64,000 nucleotides of DNA from CAYNRG01 sp047974855 (lineage in GTDB: Bacteria > Bacillota_I > Bacilli_A > Erysipelotrichales > Erysipelotrichaceae): NCBI GenBank assembly GCA_047974855.1, contig JBKECT010000014.1, positions 1 to 64,000 of the forward strand, read 5' to 3'. The translations under genes were made by a program, and so were the position numbers. Shown here in pieces: positions 34,003 through 42,430 of the stretch. The notes beneath the pieces were generated by a model. That model was given only the letters and a program-made list of their open reading frames with translations. It searched no databases and was not told the origin of the DNA. Each line of letters starts with the position of its first letter. Position 1 is the stretch's first letter.

Positions 34003-34910
34003 TTCAATACGCAAAGGAGTACCAATTAAAAACGATTAAAGAGTTATGGTTAGAAAGTTTTCCACAAGAAAACTCAAATTATGCTGATTTCTTCTTCCGA
34101 CGCAAATATTTCCCGGAAAATACATTGGTATTTACTGAGAACGGACAACTACAAGCGGCGCTTCAACGCTACCCGCACGAAATAATGTTGCATGACCGGG
34201 TACTTAAAACCTCAATGATTGTTGGAGTTACGGTGAAAAGTGAGTATCAGAGACTGGGGAAAATGAGGGCTTTAATGCAGACGACATTAGATCATGTAGA
34301 ACATCAAGAGCTAGTAACACTAATTCAAGCCTATGAGCCTGAAATTTATCGACGCTATGGGTTTGAAATGGTGTATTATCACAACGAGTTGAAAATTAGT
34401 AGAGATCAAATTAAAAAAATCAGTAATAAGGGATGTAGCTATGAGGTGGAAAGTGATGCGATGATGAAATTATATGCATCATTTGTTAAGCACTTTAATG
34501 GATTTTACATCCGTGATCAGCGTTATTTTGATGATTTAAAAGAAGAAATTGATGCCCAAAATGGGAAAATCATTGCCTATTATAATGAGGGGCAGTTAGA
34601 AGGTTACGCAACGCTACTTCCTAGAAATCAAGAAGTGGTGATGGAAGAGTGTATTTACATGAATAGTGTTGCCTTAACAAAACTGATTAATTTAGCATTG
34701 CAACATCGTTCGACCGTACTGTTGAAGACAAGTGCTTCGGAAAATTTGAAAATCTTGTTTCCTGATGCCGAGATAGAACGCAGTGGATTTATGATGGCTA
34801 GAATTAATGATTTTGATCTGTTTAACCGCCTCTATGGCACCAATGTACAAAGTGCTAAAGAAGCATTCTCACTTGGGGATAAGGGGTTATATATCAACGA
34901 ATTCATGTGA
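33999..34910 (+). CDS. Eis-like GNAT N-acetyltransferase
   Basis: 303 residues with an N-terminal GNAT domain: Val-Gly-Val-Thr-Val-Lys-Ser-Glu-Tyr-Gln-Arg-Leu-Gly-Lys (the acetyl-CoA loop, about 75-90) and Tyr-Arg-Arg-Tyr-Gly-Phe. A second acetyltransferase-like half follows, as in Eis-type enzymes. Starts with GTG, well supported by GGAGGGGG upstream and the GTGA overlap with the preceding stop. The substrate, an amine or protein, is unknown. It ends the rapZ operon before a clear terminator. Confidence 0.8.
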   Translation: MIQYAKEYQLKTIKELWLESFPQENSNYADFFFRRKYFPENTLVFTENGQLQAALQRYPHEIMLHDRVLKTSMIVGVTVKSEYQRLGKMRALMQTTLDHVEHQELVTLIQAYEPEIYRRYGFEMVYYHNELKISRDQIKKISNKGCSYEVESDAMMKLYASFVKHFNGFYIRDQRYFDDLKEEIDAQNGKIIAYYNEGQLEGYATLLPRNQEVVMEECIYMNSVALTKLINLALQHRSTVLLKTSASENLKILFPDAEIERSGFMMARINDFDLFNRLYGTNVQSAKEAFSLGDKGLYINEFM

Positions 34911-34946
34911 AAGTGCTTTCGCATAAAGAGAAGAGAAAACAAATGA

Positions 34947-34973
34947 TAAAAAGGGGATATGCCCCTTTTTTCA
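34947..34973 (+). terminator. Terminator of the rapZ operon
   Basis: AAAAGGGG and CCCCTTTT stem with a T-run, just before the gap promoter. Confidence 0.85.
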
Positions 34974-34975
34974 CA

Positions 34976-35005
34976 TTGACAACAAGGCTAGAAAAGGGCT
35001 ATAAT
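34976..35005 (+). promoter_or_regulatory. gap promoter
   Basis: Perfect TTGACA (34976-34981) and TATAAT (35000-35005) with an 18-bp spacer. Confidence 0.88.
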
Positions 35006-35038
35006 AAAATTACATCAGAAAGTAGAGGACATAGAAAA

Positions 35039-36052
35039 ATGGCAGATGTAAGAGTAGCGATTAATGGCTTTGGCCGCATTGGGCGTTTAGCGTTCAGACA
35101 AATGTTTACAGCACCAGGATATGAAGTTGTAGCAATTAACGACTTAACAGATCCTAAGATGTTAGCACACCTATTGAAATACGATTCAGCGCAAGGGGCT
35201 TACCATGGGCATGAAGTAGTAGCGGGTGAAGACACAATCACTGTAGACGGAAAAGAAATCAAAATTTATAAAGAAGCAGATGCTTCAAAACTTCCTTGGG
35301 GAAGTGTAGGAGTTGATGTAGTTCTTGAATGTACAGGATTCTATCTTTCAAAAGATAAAGCGGCAGCACACATTACTGCTGGAGCTAAAAAAGTTGTAAT
35401 TTCTGCGCCAGCTGGGAATGATTTACCAACAGTTGTATATGGTGTAAATGAAGGGACTATTAAACCTGAAGATACAATTATTTCAGCAGCATCTTGTACA
35501 ACAAACTGCTTAGCGCCAATGGCAGCAGCATTAAATAAATTTGCACCTATTCAAAGTGGAATCATGACAACAGTTCATGCTTATACAGGAGACCAAATGG
35601 CATTAGATGGTCCTCACCGTAAAGGAGACTTGCGCCGTGCTCGTGCGGCAGCAGCAAACATCGTTCCAAACTCTACAGGAGCTGCAAAAGCAATCGGTTT
35701 AGTTATTCCTGAATTAAATGGGAAATTAATTGGATCTGCACAACGTGTTCCGGTAATTACAGGATCAACTACAATTTTGATTGCTGTTGTTAAGGGAAAA
35801 GATGTTACAGTGGATGGAATTAATGCAGCAATGAAAGCAGCTTCAAATGATTCATTTGGATATACAGCAGATGAATTAGTTTCTAGTGATATCATAGGAA
35901 GTACTTATGGGTCTCTATTTGATTCAACACAAACAATGGTTGCAAAATTAGATGATGAAACTTACCAAGTACAAGTGGTTTCTTGGTATGATAATGAAAA
36001 TAGCTACACTAGCCAAATGGTTAGAACAATCAAATTGTTCGCTACAATCTAG
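35039..36052 (+). CDS. gap: Glyceraldehyde-3-phosphate dehydrogenase
   Basis: 337 residues. The NAD-binding start Val-Ala-Ile-Asn-Gly-Phe-Gly-Arg-Ile-Gly-Arg and the catalytic Ser-Cys-Thr-Thr-Asn-Cys near residue 155 identify the glycolytic enzyme. Asp33 (in Asn-Asp-Leu) suggests NAD rather than NADP use. A longer frame reaches back to 34907 but crosses a terminator and promoter, so the ATG at 35039 is the start. It is a single-gene unit with its own strong promoter and terminator. Confidence 0.97.
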   Translation: MADVRVAINGFGRIGRLAFRQMFTAPGYEVVAINDLTDPKMLAHLLKYDSAQGAYHGHEVVAGEDTITVDGKEIKIYKEADASKLPWGSVGVDVVLECTGFYLSKDKAAAHITAGAKKVVISAPAGNDLPTVVYGVNEGTIKPEDTIISAASCTTNCLAPMAAALNKFAPIQSGIMTTVHAYTGDQMALDGPHRKGDLRRARAAAANIVPNSTGAAKAIGLVIPELNGKLIGSAQRVPVITGSTTILIAVVKGKDVTVDGINAAMKAASNDSFGYTADELVSSDIIGSTYGSLFDSTQTMVAKLDDETYQVQVVSWYDNENSYTSQMVRTIKLFATI

Positions 36053-36066
36053 TCAAAATCGTATAT

Positions 36067-36102
36067 AAAACAGGGGATAAACAAAAAATCTCCTGTTTTT
36101 AT
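36067..36102 (+). terminator. gap terminator
   Basis: AAAACAGG and CCTGTTTT pair around a 17-nt loop, followed by T. Confidence 0.7.
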
Positions 36103-36189
36103 TATGAAATGGCCTTGAAAGTTTGCAAAACTTCAAAAAACAAGTAAAATAAAAGGAGAATAAGTATAAAATAATAAGGAGTAGAGAGT

Positions 36190-38109
36190 ATGATTACGAA
36201 ATTACCTGAGAAATTATCAGATTTAAGAAAATATTATGGATATTCGCAACAAGAGATAGCTGATAGAATGGGAATCAATGTTGTGGAGTACATGGGATGG
36301 GAAAATGGACGCTCAATGTGTAGTTTGTCACAATTTAAATTATTGAGTGCAATTTTTAATGTACCATTAGAAACATTAATGGATAATACAATTCATCTTC
36401 AATTAGCAAATCCACTAGAAGATAGTATTCAGATTCCATTTATGAATGCAGAGACAGAATCTATTTTCTTCGCACAAAAAGAAGCAACACAATATATAGA
36501 GGGGCCAGTTGTAGAAGAGGCTAAACGTGTTGTGGCAAAGCCAACAGTGGAAACAAAAAGTAAGTCAGCAGTAAAGAAAGGAAAAATACAGTTAACAAAA
36601 CAACAATGGATGATTGGAGGAATTGGTGCTGCTGTATTAGTTTTGCTTTTGATTGCAGGATTAATTTTCTTTCCTAAGGGTGCAAGTAGTGATTTGAATT
36701 TAAGCATAATGAACAATCAGCGCATTGCTGCTGGGGATGATTTTTCAATTTATATTGACCAAAATCAAATGGTTCAACAAATGGGATCAGGATTAAATAT
36801 TGCGATGTTTGAAGATGTTGTAGCTGTTAGTGCGTGGAAAGATTTTGCAGTAGGACTGAAAGAAAATGGAACAGTTGTTGCGACAGGAACGAATACTCAA
36901 GGACAACTTGAAGTAGAAGAGTGGAAAGATATTGTTTATATATCAGCGGGTGCAGAGCACACGGTGGGAGTTTCAAAAGATGGTACTGTGCTTTGTACAG
37001 GAAGCAACCGCAATCAAGAATGTAATGTGACAGAATGGGCAGATGTAAAGTTTGCTGAAGCGGGAGATGGATTTACTATTGGAGTCACTAACGAAGGAGA
37101 AATTTTAATCGCTGGCACAGTGCAAAATGCAGGAGTGATGCAAAATAAAACAAGTGTTATTGACATTGCTATTGGAACAAAAGAAGTGGTTTTCTTAAAA
37201 GAAAACTTAACAGTTGAAACAGTTTCTTATACAGGAACTACTGCAAGCAATACAGCTGCTTGGACAGGGGTTACACAAATAGCTGCTGGTAGTGATTTTG
37301 TAGCTGGGCTGAATCAAGATGGAACAGTATCCGTGGTGACAACAAACCAAGAGATTGCTGCACAAGTTGCGACATGGGAAAACATTAAAGTTATTGATGG
37401 GAATAAAGGATATTTGCTTGGATTTGATGGAACAGTGATTATTGGTGCTGGAGATAATAGTTCAAGTCAATTTCCTGCCAATGGAGAAATTGAAACATTA
37501 GATAAAGTAGAGAACATTAAAATTAGTCAAGAAGGGGATACAATTACTATTAGTTGGGATGCCGTTACAGATGCAGCAGGATATTTAGTTGAAATTGATT
37601 TACCAACTGCTTACTCCGAAACAGTGGAAGAAACATCAGTGGTCATCGAAAGTAGTCGTTTCACAGAAGGAAAAACATATACAATTTCAATTGTTGCACA
37701 AGATGCAGAAAATGAAGTATTCAATTCTGAAGCATCTAAAGTTACTTACCAACACACATTACAGCCAACACCAACACCAACCTTTACACTAACAATTAAG
37801 TATGTCGATGGAAATGATAAAAAAATGGCAGAAGATTATGTCGTGCAATTAGCTAGTGGGGAAAGCTATCGTGTGGCAAGCCCAATAGTAGTTGGGTATA
37901 CTGCGTCAGTAACCTACATTGAAGGAATTATGGGAAACTCTAATATGGTAGAGTATGTTCGCTACATCGGTGGAGCAACACCAACCCCAACGCCAGATTC
38001 AACCGCATGCCTTGCGACAGGTGGAACTTGGAATCAAGAGTCAGCCAAATGTGTTTGTCCGGATGGATTCGCAACAGCAGATGATAAATTAAGTTGTGTC
38101 GAAGAATAG
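36190..38109 (+). CDS. Chimeric membrane protein: XRE HTH, transmembrane span, RCC1-like propeller, Fn3 and MucBP-like domains
   Basis: 639 residues. An XRE-type helix-turn-helix (about 5-62, with Tyr-Ser-Gln-Gln-Glu-Ile-Ala-Asp-Arg) is followed by a basic linker and one membrane span (about 140-161). Outside come RCC1/BLIP-II-like repeats (about 175-425, with Gly-Leu-Lys-Glu-Asn-Gly-Thr-Val and Gly-Val-Ser-Lys-Asp-Gly-Thr-Val), an Fn3-like domain (about 430-515), a Thr-Pro linker, a MucBP-like domain (about 530-600) and a Cys-bearing tail (about 610-639, four Cys). The topology echoes RodZ, with a cytoplasmic DNA-binding fold and an extracellular sensor. Its function is unknown; it could link surface contact to gene control or cytoskeleton. 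A GYF_2-like gene follows 16 bp later. Confidence 0.72.
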   Translation: MITKLPEKLSDLRKYYGYSQQEIADRMGINVVEYMGWENGRSMCSLSQFKLLSAIFNVPLETLMDNTIHLQLANPLEDSIQIPFMNAETESIFFAQKEATQYIEGPVVEEAKRVVAKPTVETKSKSAVKKGKIQLTKQQWMIGGIGAAVLVLLLIAGLIFFPKGASSDLNLSIMNNQRIAAGDDFSIYIDQNQMVQQMGSGLNIAMFEDVVAVSAWKDFAVGLKENGTVVATGTNTQGQLEVEEWKDIVYISAGAEHTVGVSKDGTVLCTGSNRNQECNVTEWADVKFAEAGDGFTIGVTNEGEILIAGTVQNAGVMQNKTSVIDIAIGTKEVVFLKENLTVETVSYTGTTASNTAAWTGVTQIAAGSDFVAGLNQDGTVSVVTTNQEIAAQVATWENIKVIDGNKGYLLGFDGTVIIGAGDNSSSQFPANGEIETLDKVENIKISQEGDTITISWDAVTDAAGYLVEIDLPTAYSETVEETSVVIESSRFTEGKTYTISIVAQDAENEVFNSEASKVTYQHTLQPTPTPTFTLTIKYVDGNDKKMAEDYVVQLASGESYRVASPIVVGYTASVTYIEGIMGNSNMVEYVRYIGGATPTPTPDSTACLATGGTWNQESAKCVCPDGFATADDKLSCVEE

Positions 38110-38125
38110 AAAAGAGGTGCCAATA

Positions 38126-38332
38126 ATGGATAAAGTATGGTATGTAAAAAGTCCAAAAAGAAAAGGTGGACCTTTTACAGAAGAGGAATTAATTAAATTA
38201 ATTAGTGCAGAAATTATTGATAAAGAATATGAAATATGGGCAGAGGGAATGGAACAGTGGATTTCTTTAGAAGATAGTGTTTACTGTTTTTACATGCCTG
38301 AAAAAGAGATGTTGAATGAATACGGAAATTAA
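38126..38332 (+). CDS. Small GYF_2-domain-like protein
   Basis: 68 residues with the pattern Trp-Tyr-Val near the start, Gly-Gly-Pro-Phe-Thr-Glu-Glu-Glu-Leu, and Ile-Trp-Ala-Glu-Gly-Met-Glu-Gln-Trp, which fits the GYF_2 fold thought to bind peptides. AAAGAGGTG precedes the ATG. It lies between the chimeric surface protein and cysS, overlapping cysS by 17 bp. It may bind a cytoplasmic part of its membrane neighbour, but this is a guess from proximity. Confidence 0.7.
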   Translation: MDKVWYVKSPKRKGGPFTEEELIKLISAEIIDKEYEIWAEGMEQWISLEDSVYCFYMPEKEMLNEYGN

Positions 38333-39662
38333 GCTATATAATACAAAAACATTACGCACAGAAATTTTTAATTCTTTGCGTAAAGATGAAGTTAGTATAT
38401 ACGTTTGTGGGCCAACGGTTTATAACCACGCCCATATTGGGAATGCTAGACCACTAGTTGTGTTTGATACGCTACGACGTTTATTTGAAGTTGTAGGATA
38501 TCGGGTTAAATTTGTTTCCAATTACACAGATGTGGATGATCGTATTATCCAACAAGCAAAACAAGAGAAAATAAGTGAATCAGAGATTACTGAAAAGTAT
38601 ATCCAAGCTTATGAAGAAATAAGAAAGCAGTTAAATACATTGCCATTGACTAGCGCTCCAAAGGTAACAGAAACTATGACAGCAATCATTGAATTTATTC
38701 AAGATTTACAAGATCAAGGATTTGCTTATGAAGTGGATGGAGATGTGTTTTTCCGTGTTAGCAAAGTGGAAGAATATGGCAAAATTACACATCAAAAAAT
38801 TGAAGATTTACAAGTTGGTGCAAGAATAGAAGAAAATAGTAAGAAAGAAAATCCACTGGATTTTGCTTTGTGGAAAAAAGCAGAAGATGGACTTCGTTGG
38901 GATTCTAAATGGGGACAGGGGAGACCGGGCTGGCATACAGAGTGTGTGGTGATGATTAATCAAGAGTTTAATCAACCACTGATTGACATTCATGGGGGTG
39001 GACAAGATTTAAAATTTCCACATCATGAAAATGAAGTGGCACAATGTCAAGCACTCCACCATACAGATTTGGCAAATGTTTGGATGCACAATGGAATGAT
39101 CAATATTGATGGGACAAAGATGAGTAAGTCGCTAGGTAATTTTACATTTGCAAAAGATGTCTTAGCACAATATGATGCAGCTCTTGTACGCTGGTTTTTA
39201 TTATCAGTACATTATCGGATGGAACTAAATTTTACACCTGAAGCATTTGAAGTTGCTGGAAAAGAATTAGAAAAAGTAAAGAGTGCTTTGAAACAAGCGT
39301 GGCTACATTTAAGTCTTTATCAAGTGAGTATTCCAGTTGTAGAAAAAGAAAGAATACAGACCTTTCTATCATATTTAGCAGATGACTTAAATACACCTAA
39401 TGGATACATGGTATTATTTGATGAAGTAAAGGGATTAAATCAAGCACTACGTCAACCTGAAAAAGATAATAGAGTCATTGCGGATAGTACCTCAGCTATT
39501 GAAAAAATGTTGTGGGTGTTGGGAATAGAAATTAAACATCTAGAACTGAGTGAAGCACAAAGAGCACTTTATCAAAGGTGGACAGAAGCTAAAGAAAGAA
39601 AAGCGTATGATGAGGCAGATAAATTGCGTCTTGAACTTCAGCAAGAGGGAATTTTATCATGA
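38316..39662 (+). CDS. cysS: Cysteinyl-tRNA synthetase
   Basis: 448 residues of a class I synthetase that charges tRNA-Cys. Signatures: Cys-Gly-Pro-Thr-Val-Tyr-Asn-His-Ala-His-Ile-Gly-Asn-Ala (zinc Cys and HIGH), Trp-His-Thr-Glu-Cys, His-His-Glu-Asn-Glu and Lys-Met-Ser-Lys-Ser. It overlaps mrnC by 4 bp in the common cysS-mrnC-rlmB order. Confidence 0.96.
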   Translation: MNTEIKLYNTKTLRTEIFNSLRKDEVSIYVCGPTVYNHAHIGNARPLVVFDTLRRLFEVVGYRVKFVSNYTDVDDRIIQQAKQEKISESEITEKYIQAYEEIRKQLNTLPLTSAPKVTETMTAIIEFIQDLQDQGFAYEVDGDVFFRVSKVEEYGKITHQKIEDLQVGARIEENSKKENPLDFALWKKAEDGLRWDSKWGQGRPGWHTECVVMINQEFNQPLIDIHGGGQDLKFPHHENEVAQCQALHHTDLANVWMHNGMINIDGTKMSKSLGNFTFAKDVLAQYDAALVRWFLLSVHYRMELNFTPEAFEVAGKELEKVKSALKQAWLHLSLYQVSIPVVEKERIQTFLSYLADDLNTPNGYMVLFDEVKGLNQALRQPEKDNRVIADSTSAIEKMLWVLGIEIKHLELSEAQRALYQRWTEAKERKAYDEADKLRLELQQEGILS

Positions 39663-40078
39663 AGGCAAGCGAGTTGTCAGGAAGTACACTAGCTTATTTG
39701 GGCGATGCGGTATGGTCGCTGTTAGTTCGAGAATATTTAATTGAAAAAGGATATCAAAAACCCAAAGATTTACAACAGAAAAGTGTCTTTTTTGTTAGTG
39801 CAAAAGCACAAGCTCGGTTTTATTTTCACTTGGAGTCAATAAATTACTTTGCAGAAGAAGAGACAGAAATTTTCAAGCGTGGGAGAAACTTTAAAGGAGA
39901 TAGTGTTCCTAAAAATACGGATGTTGCAACCTATCGCACATCAACTGGATTTGAAGCTGTGATTGGATTTTGGTATATCCATGATAATCAAAAGAAAATA
40001 AAAGAAATGTGGGAAATTATTAGGATACTAATGGAGGGTAAAGATGGCACAATTAATCTATGGGAAAAACACGATTAG
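39659..40078 (+). CDS. mrnC: Mini-ribonuclease III
   Basis: 139 residues with the RNase III catalytic domain only: Leu-Ala-Tyr-Leu-Gly-Asp-Ala-Val-Trp (15-23) and a later acidic helix. It lacks a double-stranded-RNA-binding domain. MrnC matures 23S rRNA in Bacillus. It overlaps cysS by 4 bp and rlmB by 35 bp. Confidence 0.93.
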   Translation: MKASELSGSTLAYLGDAVWSLLVREYLIEKGYQKPKDLQQKSVFFVSAKAQARFYFHLESINYFAEEETEIFKRGRNFKGDSVPKNTDVATYRTSTGFEAVIGFWYIHDNQKKIKEMWEIIRILMEGKDGTINLWEKHD

Positions 40079-40763
40079 AGAAATCCTTCAACAAGGTAAA
40101 ATTAAAAAATTGTATCTAACTAAAAATCATGAGGATATCAAAGCGGAAGCTCAAAAAGTGGGACTTTCAGTTGTGGTGGTAGATAAAGGAAAACTAGATA
40201 AGCTATGTGGTCCGGTCAATCACCAAGGTATCGCAGCAGAAATTGAAGACTATAAAACCTATAGTGTAGAAGATATACTAGCGGATATACCAAGCGGAGA
40301 ACTTGGGGTTTTAGTAGTCTTAGATGAGCTAGAGGACCCACATAATTTGGGAGCAATTTTAAGAAGTGCATGTGCAACTGGTGTTCATGGAGTCATTATA
40401 AAAAAACGACATGCAGCAGGGCTTACGCCAACAGTAGCGAAGGTCTCAGCAGGGGCTATTGAACATGTTAAAGTAGCAGAAGTAACGAATATTACGCAAT
40501 GTTTAAAATTGTTGAAGGAAAAGGGATATTGGGTTGCTGGTGCTGCAAAAGAAAAACAAGCACAAGACTATCGATATCCTGCATACGACACACCACTTGC
40601 TTTAGTTATTGGTAACGAAGGGAAAGGGATTTCAAGACTTGTAAAAGAAACTTGTGACTTTTTTGTTGCCTTACCAATGCAAGGTAAAGTGGAGTCATTG
40701 AACGCTTCAGTAGCTTGTGGAGTGTTGTTGTATGAAATCTATTCTAAACGCTTCCCACTATAA
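40044..40763 (+). CDS. rlmB: 23S rRNA (guanosine-2'-O-)-methyltransferase RlmB, TrmH family
   Basis: 239 residues: an N-terminal L30e-like RNA-binding domain (1-75) and a C-terminal SPOUT domain with Glu-Asp-Pro-His-Asn-Leu-Gly-Ala-Ile-Leu-Arg-Ser-Ala near residue 97, Ile-Gly-Asn-Glu-Gly-Lys-Gly and Pro-Met-Gln-Gly-Lys-Val-Glu-Ser-Leu-Asn. It uses S-adenosylmethionine. The start has GGAGGG upstream inside the mrnC gene. Confidence 0.93.
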   Translation: MAQLIYGKNTIREILQQGKIKKLYLTKNHEDIKAEAQKVGLSVVVVDKGKLDKLCGPVNHQGIAAEIEDYKTYSVEDILADIPSGELGVLVVLDELEDPHNLGAILRSACATGVHGVIIKKRHAAGLTPTVAKVSAGAIEHVKVAEVTNITQCLKLLKEKGYWVAGAAKEKQAQDYRYPAYDTPLALVIGNEGKGISRLVKETCDFFVALPMQGKVESLNASVACGVLLYEIYSKRFPL

Positions 40764-40776
40764 GGGGGCTTTTTTA

Positions 40777-41373
40777 ATGAACGATTATGAACTATTGTAC
40801 TATTGGCGTCAAAAAGAAGAGTTGGGATTACAGACATTAAGGCAACGCTATCAAGCCTTCGTCTACAAAATTGTGAATACTTGTTTATCATCAGTGAAAC
40901 AATGTGAGAGCTATAAAGAAGATTTAGCTGATGAAGCTTTTCTGTCGCTAATGGAGGCGGTAGAGTTTTATCAAGAAAGTCAAAAATGTAGTTTTGGATC
41001 GTTCTTCTATACATGTGCCTATCGGCGGGTAAAAAGCTCGCTGCGTCATCATTTAAGGGAAGCGAACTACGCTAATCTCTATGCCATTTCCTTGAATGCA
41101 CCGCTAAGGGAAGAGGAAGGGGTCTATTTAAGTGATTATTGCACGGACAGGCGTATGAGCGACCCAGCAGATCTTTTGAAATACAAAGAGTGGACATTTG
41201 AAATTGAAAACATCATCAAGAAGCTAAAAAAGAAAGAACGCCAGGTTTGGCAGATGTATCAAGCAGGGGCCAGTTATGTAGATGGAGCAAACAAAGTGGG
41301 ATGCACTGTAAAAAAATATGATAACATATTGCAGAAAATTAAAAGAAAGATACGTGAAGTTGTTGAAAAATAA
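40777..41373 (+). CDS. Sigma-70-family RNA polymerase sigma factor, SigH-like
   Basis: 198 residues. A region-2-like N-terminal part (Asp-Leu-Ala-Asp-Glu-Ala-Phe-Leu-Ser-Leu-Met-Glu-Ala-Val and Phe-Gly-Ser-Phe-Phe-Tyr) and a region-4-like C-terminal helix-turn-helix are separated by a short linker. The gene order rlmB, sigma factor, rpmG, secE, nusG is that of sigH in Bacillus, supporting a SigH-type alternative factor. The ATG at 40777 follows AAGGGGG; an upstream in-frame ATG lies within rlmB. Confidence 0.82.
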   Translation: MNDYELLYYWRQKEELGLQTLRQRYQAFVYKIVNTCLSSVKQCESYKEDLADEAFLSLMEAVEFYQESQKCSFGSFFYTCAYRRVKSSLRHHLREANYANLYAISLNAPLREEEGVYLSDYCTDRRMSDPADLLKYKEWTFEIENIIKKLKKKERQVWQMYQAGASYVDGANKVGCTVKKYDNILQKIKRKIREVVEK

Positions 41374-41393
41374 AGAGTAAAAAAGGAGATACA

Positions 41394-41423
41394 TTGACAT
41401 TTTATCTCGGTTTGTGGTAAAGT
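41394..41423 (+). promoter_or_regulatory. Promoter of rpmG-secE-nusG
   Basis: TTGACA (41394-41399), 18-bp spacer and TAAAGT (41418-41423) with TGG before it. Confidence 0.72.
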
Positions 41424-41452
41424 GGTTGAGCATGAAGGGAGTTGTTTTTGTT

Positions 41453-41608
41453 ATGGCAAAAGATGATAAAGTAATTTTAACTTGTACTATATGTTTATCC
41501 CGTAACTATACAACCCATCGTAACAAGCGTTCTTCAACTGAACGATTGGAGTTAAAAAAATTTTGCAAACGCTGTGGGGAACATACTCTTCACAAAGAAA
41601 CGAAATAG
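41453..41608 (+). CDS. rpmG: 50S ribosomal protein L33
   Basis: 51 residues. The Cys-Thr-Ile-Cys pair near residues 11-14 and the later Cys-Lys-Arg-Cys pair make this the zinc-binding form of L33. Zinc-type L33 is often replaced by a non-zinc paralogue in zinc starvation. The start at 41453 has AAGGGAG 11 bp upstream. Confidence 0.92.
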   Translation: MAKDDKVILTCTICLSRNYTTHRNKRSSTERLELKKFCKRCGEHTLHKETK

Positions 41609-41620
41609 GAGGAAATAGCG

Positions 41621-41803
41621 ATGAAATGGTTTAGTTTAGAGGGAATCATTAAAGAAACAAAGCGAATTCGTTGGCCGCATGCAAACGAATTACTACTTAA
41701 TACTGCAGAAGTTTTATTATTTGTTTGCTTTTTTGGAGTGTTTTTTGTCCTTTGTGAATTTGGAATTACTTTCTTTTTACGATTAATTGGAATTGGAGGA
41801 TAG
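41621..41803 (+). CDS. secE: Preprotein translocase subunit SecE
   Basis: 60 residues with the amphipathic Lys-Arg-Ile-Arg-Trp-Pro segment before one membrane span, as in all minimal SecE proteins. It clamps SecY in the export channel. It follows rpmG by 12 bp and precedes nusG by 4 bp. Confidence 0.93.
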   Translation: MKWFSLEGIIKETKRIRWPHANELLLNTAEVLLFVCFFGVFFVLCEFGITFFLRLIGIGG

Positions 41804-41807
41804 CTTA

Positions 41808-42380
41808 ATGACAGAAATAAAAGCACCTTTAATTGACGAAACTGAGAAACGTTGGTATGTTGTTAATACTTATGCGGGACATGAAAATAGAGTTAAAGAC
41901 AATTTGCTTCGCCGTGTTGAATCAATGGGTATTTCCGAATACCTATTTCAAATCTTAGTGGCAGAAGAAACAGAAATAGAATTTAAAAATGGAAAAGAAG
42001 TAAAAAAACAAAAAAACTTATTTCCAGGATATCTTTTTGTTGAAATGATTATGACAGATGATGCGTGGTATGTTGTGAGAAACACACCTGGAGTTACAGG
42101 GTTTATTGGGTCTTCTGGTGGAGGGGCAAAACCATTCCCAGTGTCACCTGAAGAAATGGAATCTATTTTGCGAAGAATTGGAATGCAAGAGGGAAAAATC
42201 AACGTTAACTTTGTTGCAGGTGATTTAGTGAAGGTATTAACAGGGCCATTTAGTGGAATGGAAGGACGTGTTAACGCGTTGAACGATCAAACTCAAACGG
42301 CTTCTATCCTAATGATTTTATTCGGAAGAGAAACACCAACAGATGTTGGCTATGCAGATTTAGAAAAAGTGGATATTTAA
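41808..42380 (+). CDS. nusG: Transcription termination/antitermination factor NusG
   Basis: 190 residues: the NGN domain (Trp-Tyr-Val-Val-Asn-Thr-Tyr-Ala-Gly-His-Glu-Asn at about 17-28; Phe-Pro-Gly-Tyr-Leu-Phe-Val) and a C-terminal KOW domain (Gly-Pro-Phe-Ser-Gly-Met-Glu-Gly). The ATG at 41808 follows GGAGGA. A terminator-like hairpin follows, so rplK has its own promoter further on. Confidence 0.95.
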   Translation: MTEIKAPLIDETEKRWYVVNTYAGHENRVKDNLLRRVESMGISEYLFQILVAEETEIEFKNGKEVKKQKNLFPGYLFVEMIMTDDAWYVVRNTPGVTGFIGSSGGGAKPFPVSPEEMESILRRIGMQEGKINVNFVAGDLVKVLTGPFSGMEGRVNALNDQTQTASILMILFGRETPTDVGYADLEKVDI

Positions 42381-42413
42381 AAGGGTTGTAAGCAAAAGCT
42401 TGCACCTTTTTGT
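42379..42413 (+). terminator. Terminator after nusG
   Basis: AAAAGGGTTGTAAGC and GCTTGCACCTTTTT pair with two mismatches around AAAA, followed by T-rich sequence. Confidence 0.7.
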
Positions 42414-42430
42414 TACAGAAGGAGAAAAGT

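Noticed and set aside
34907..35038. N-terminal extension of gap in frame
   Set aside because: It runs across a terminator and a perfect promoter; homologues start at the chosen ATG.
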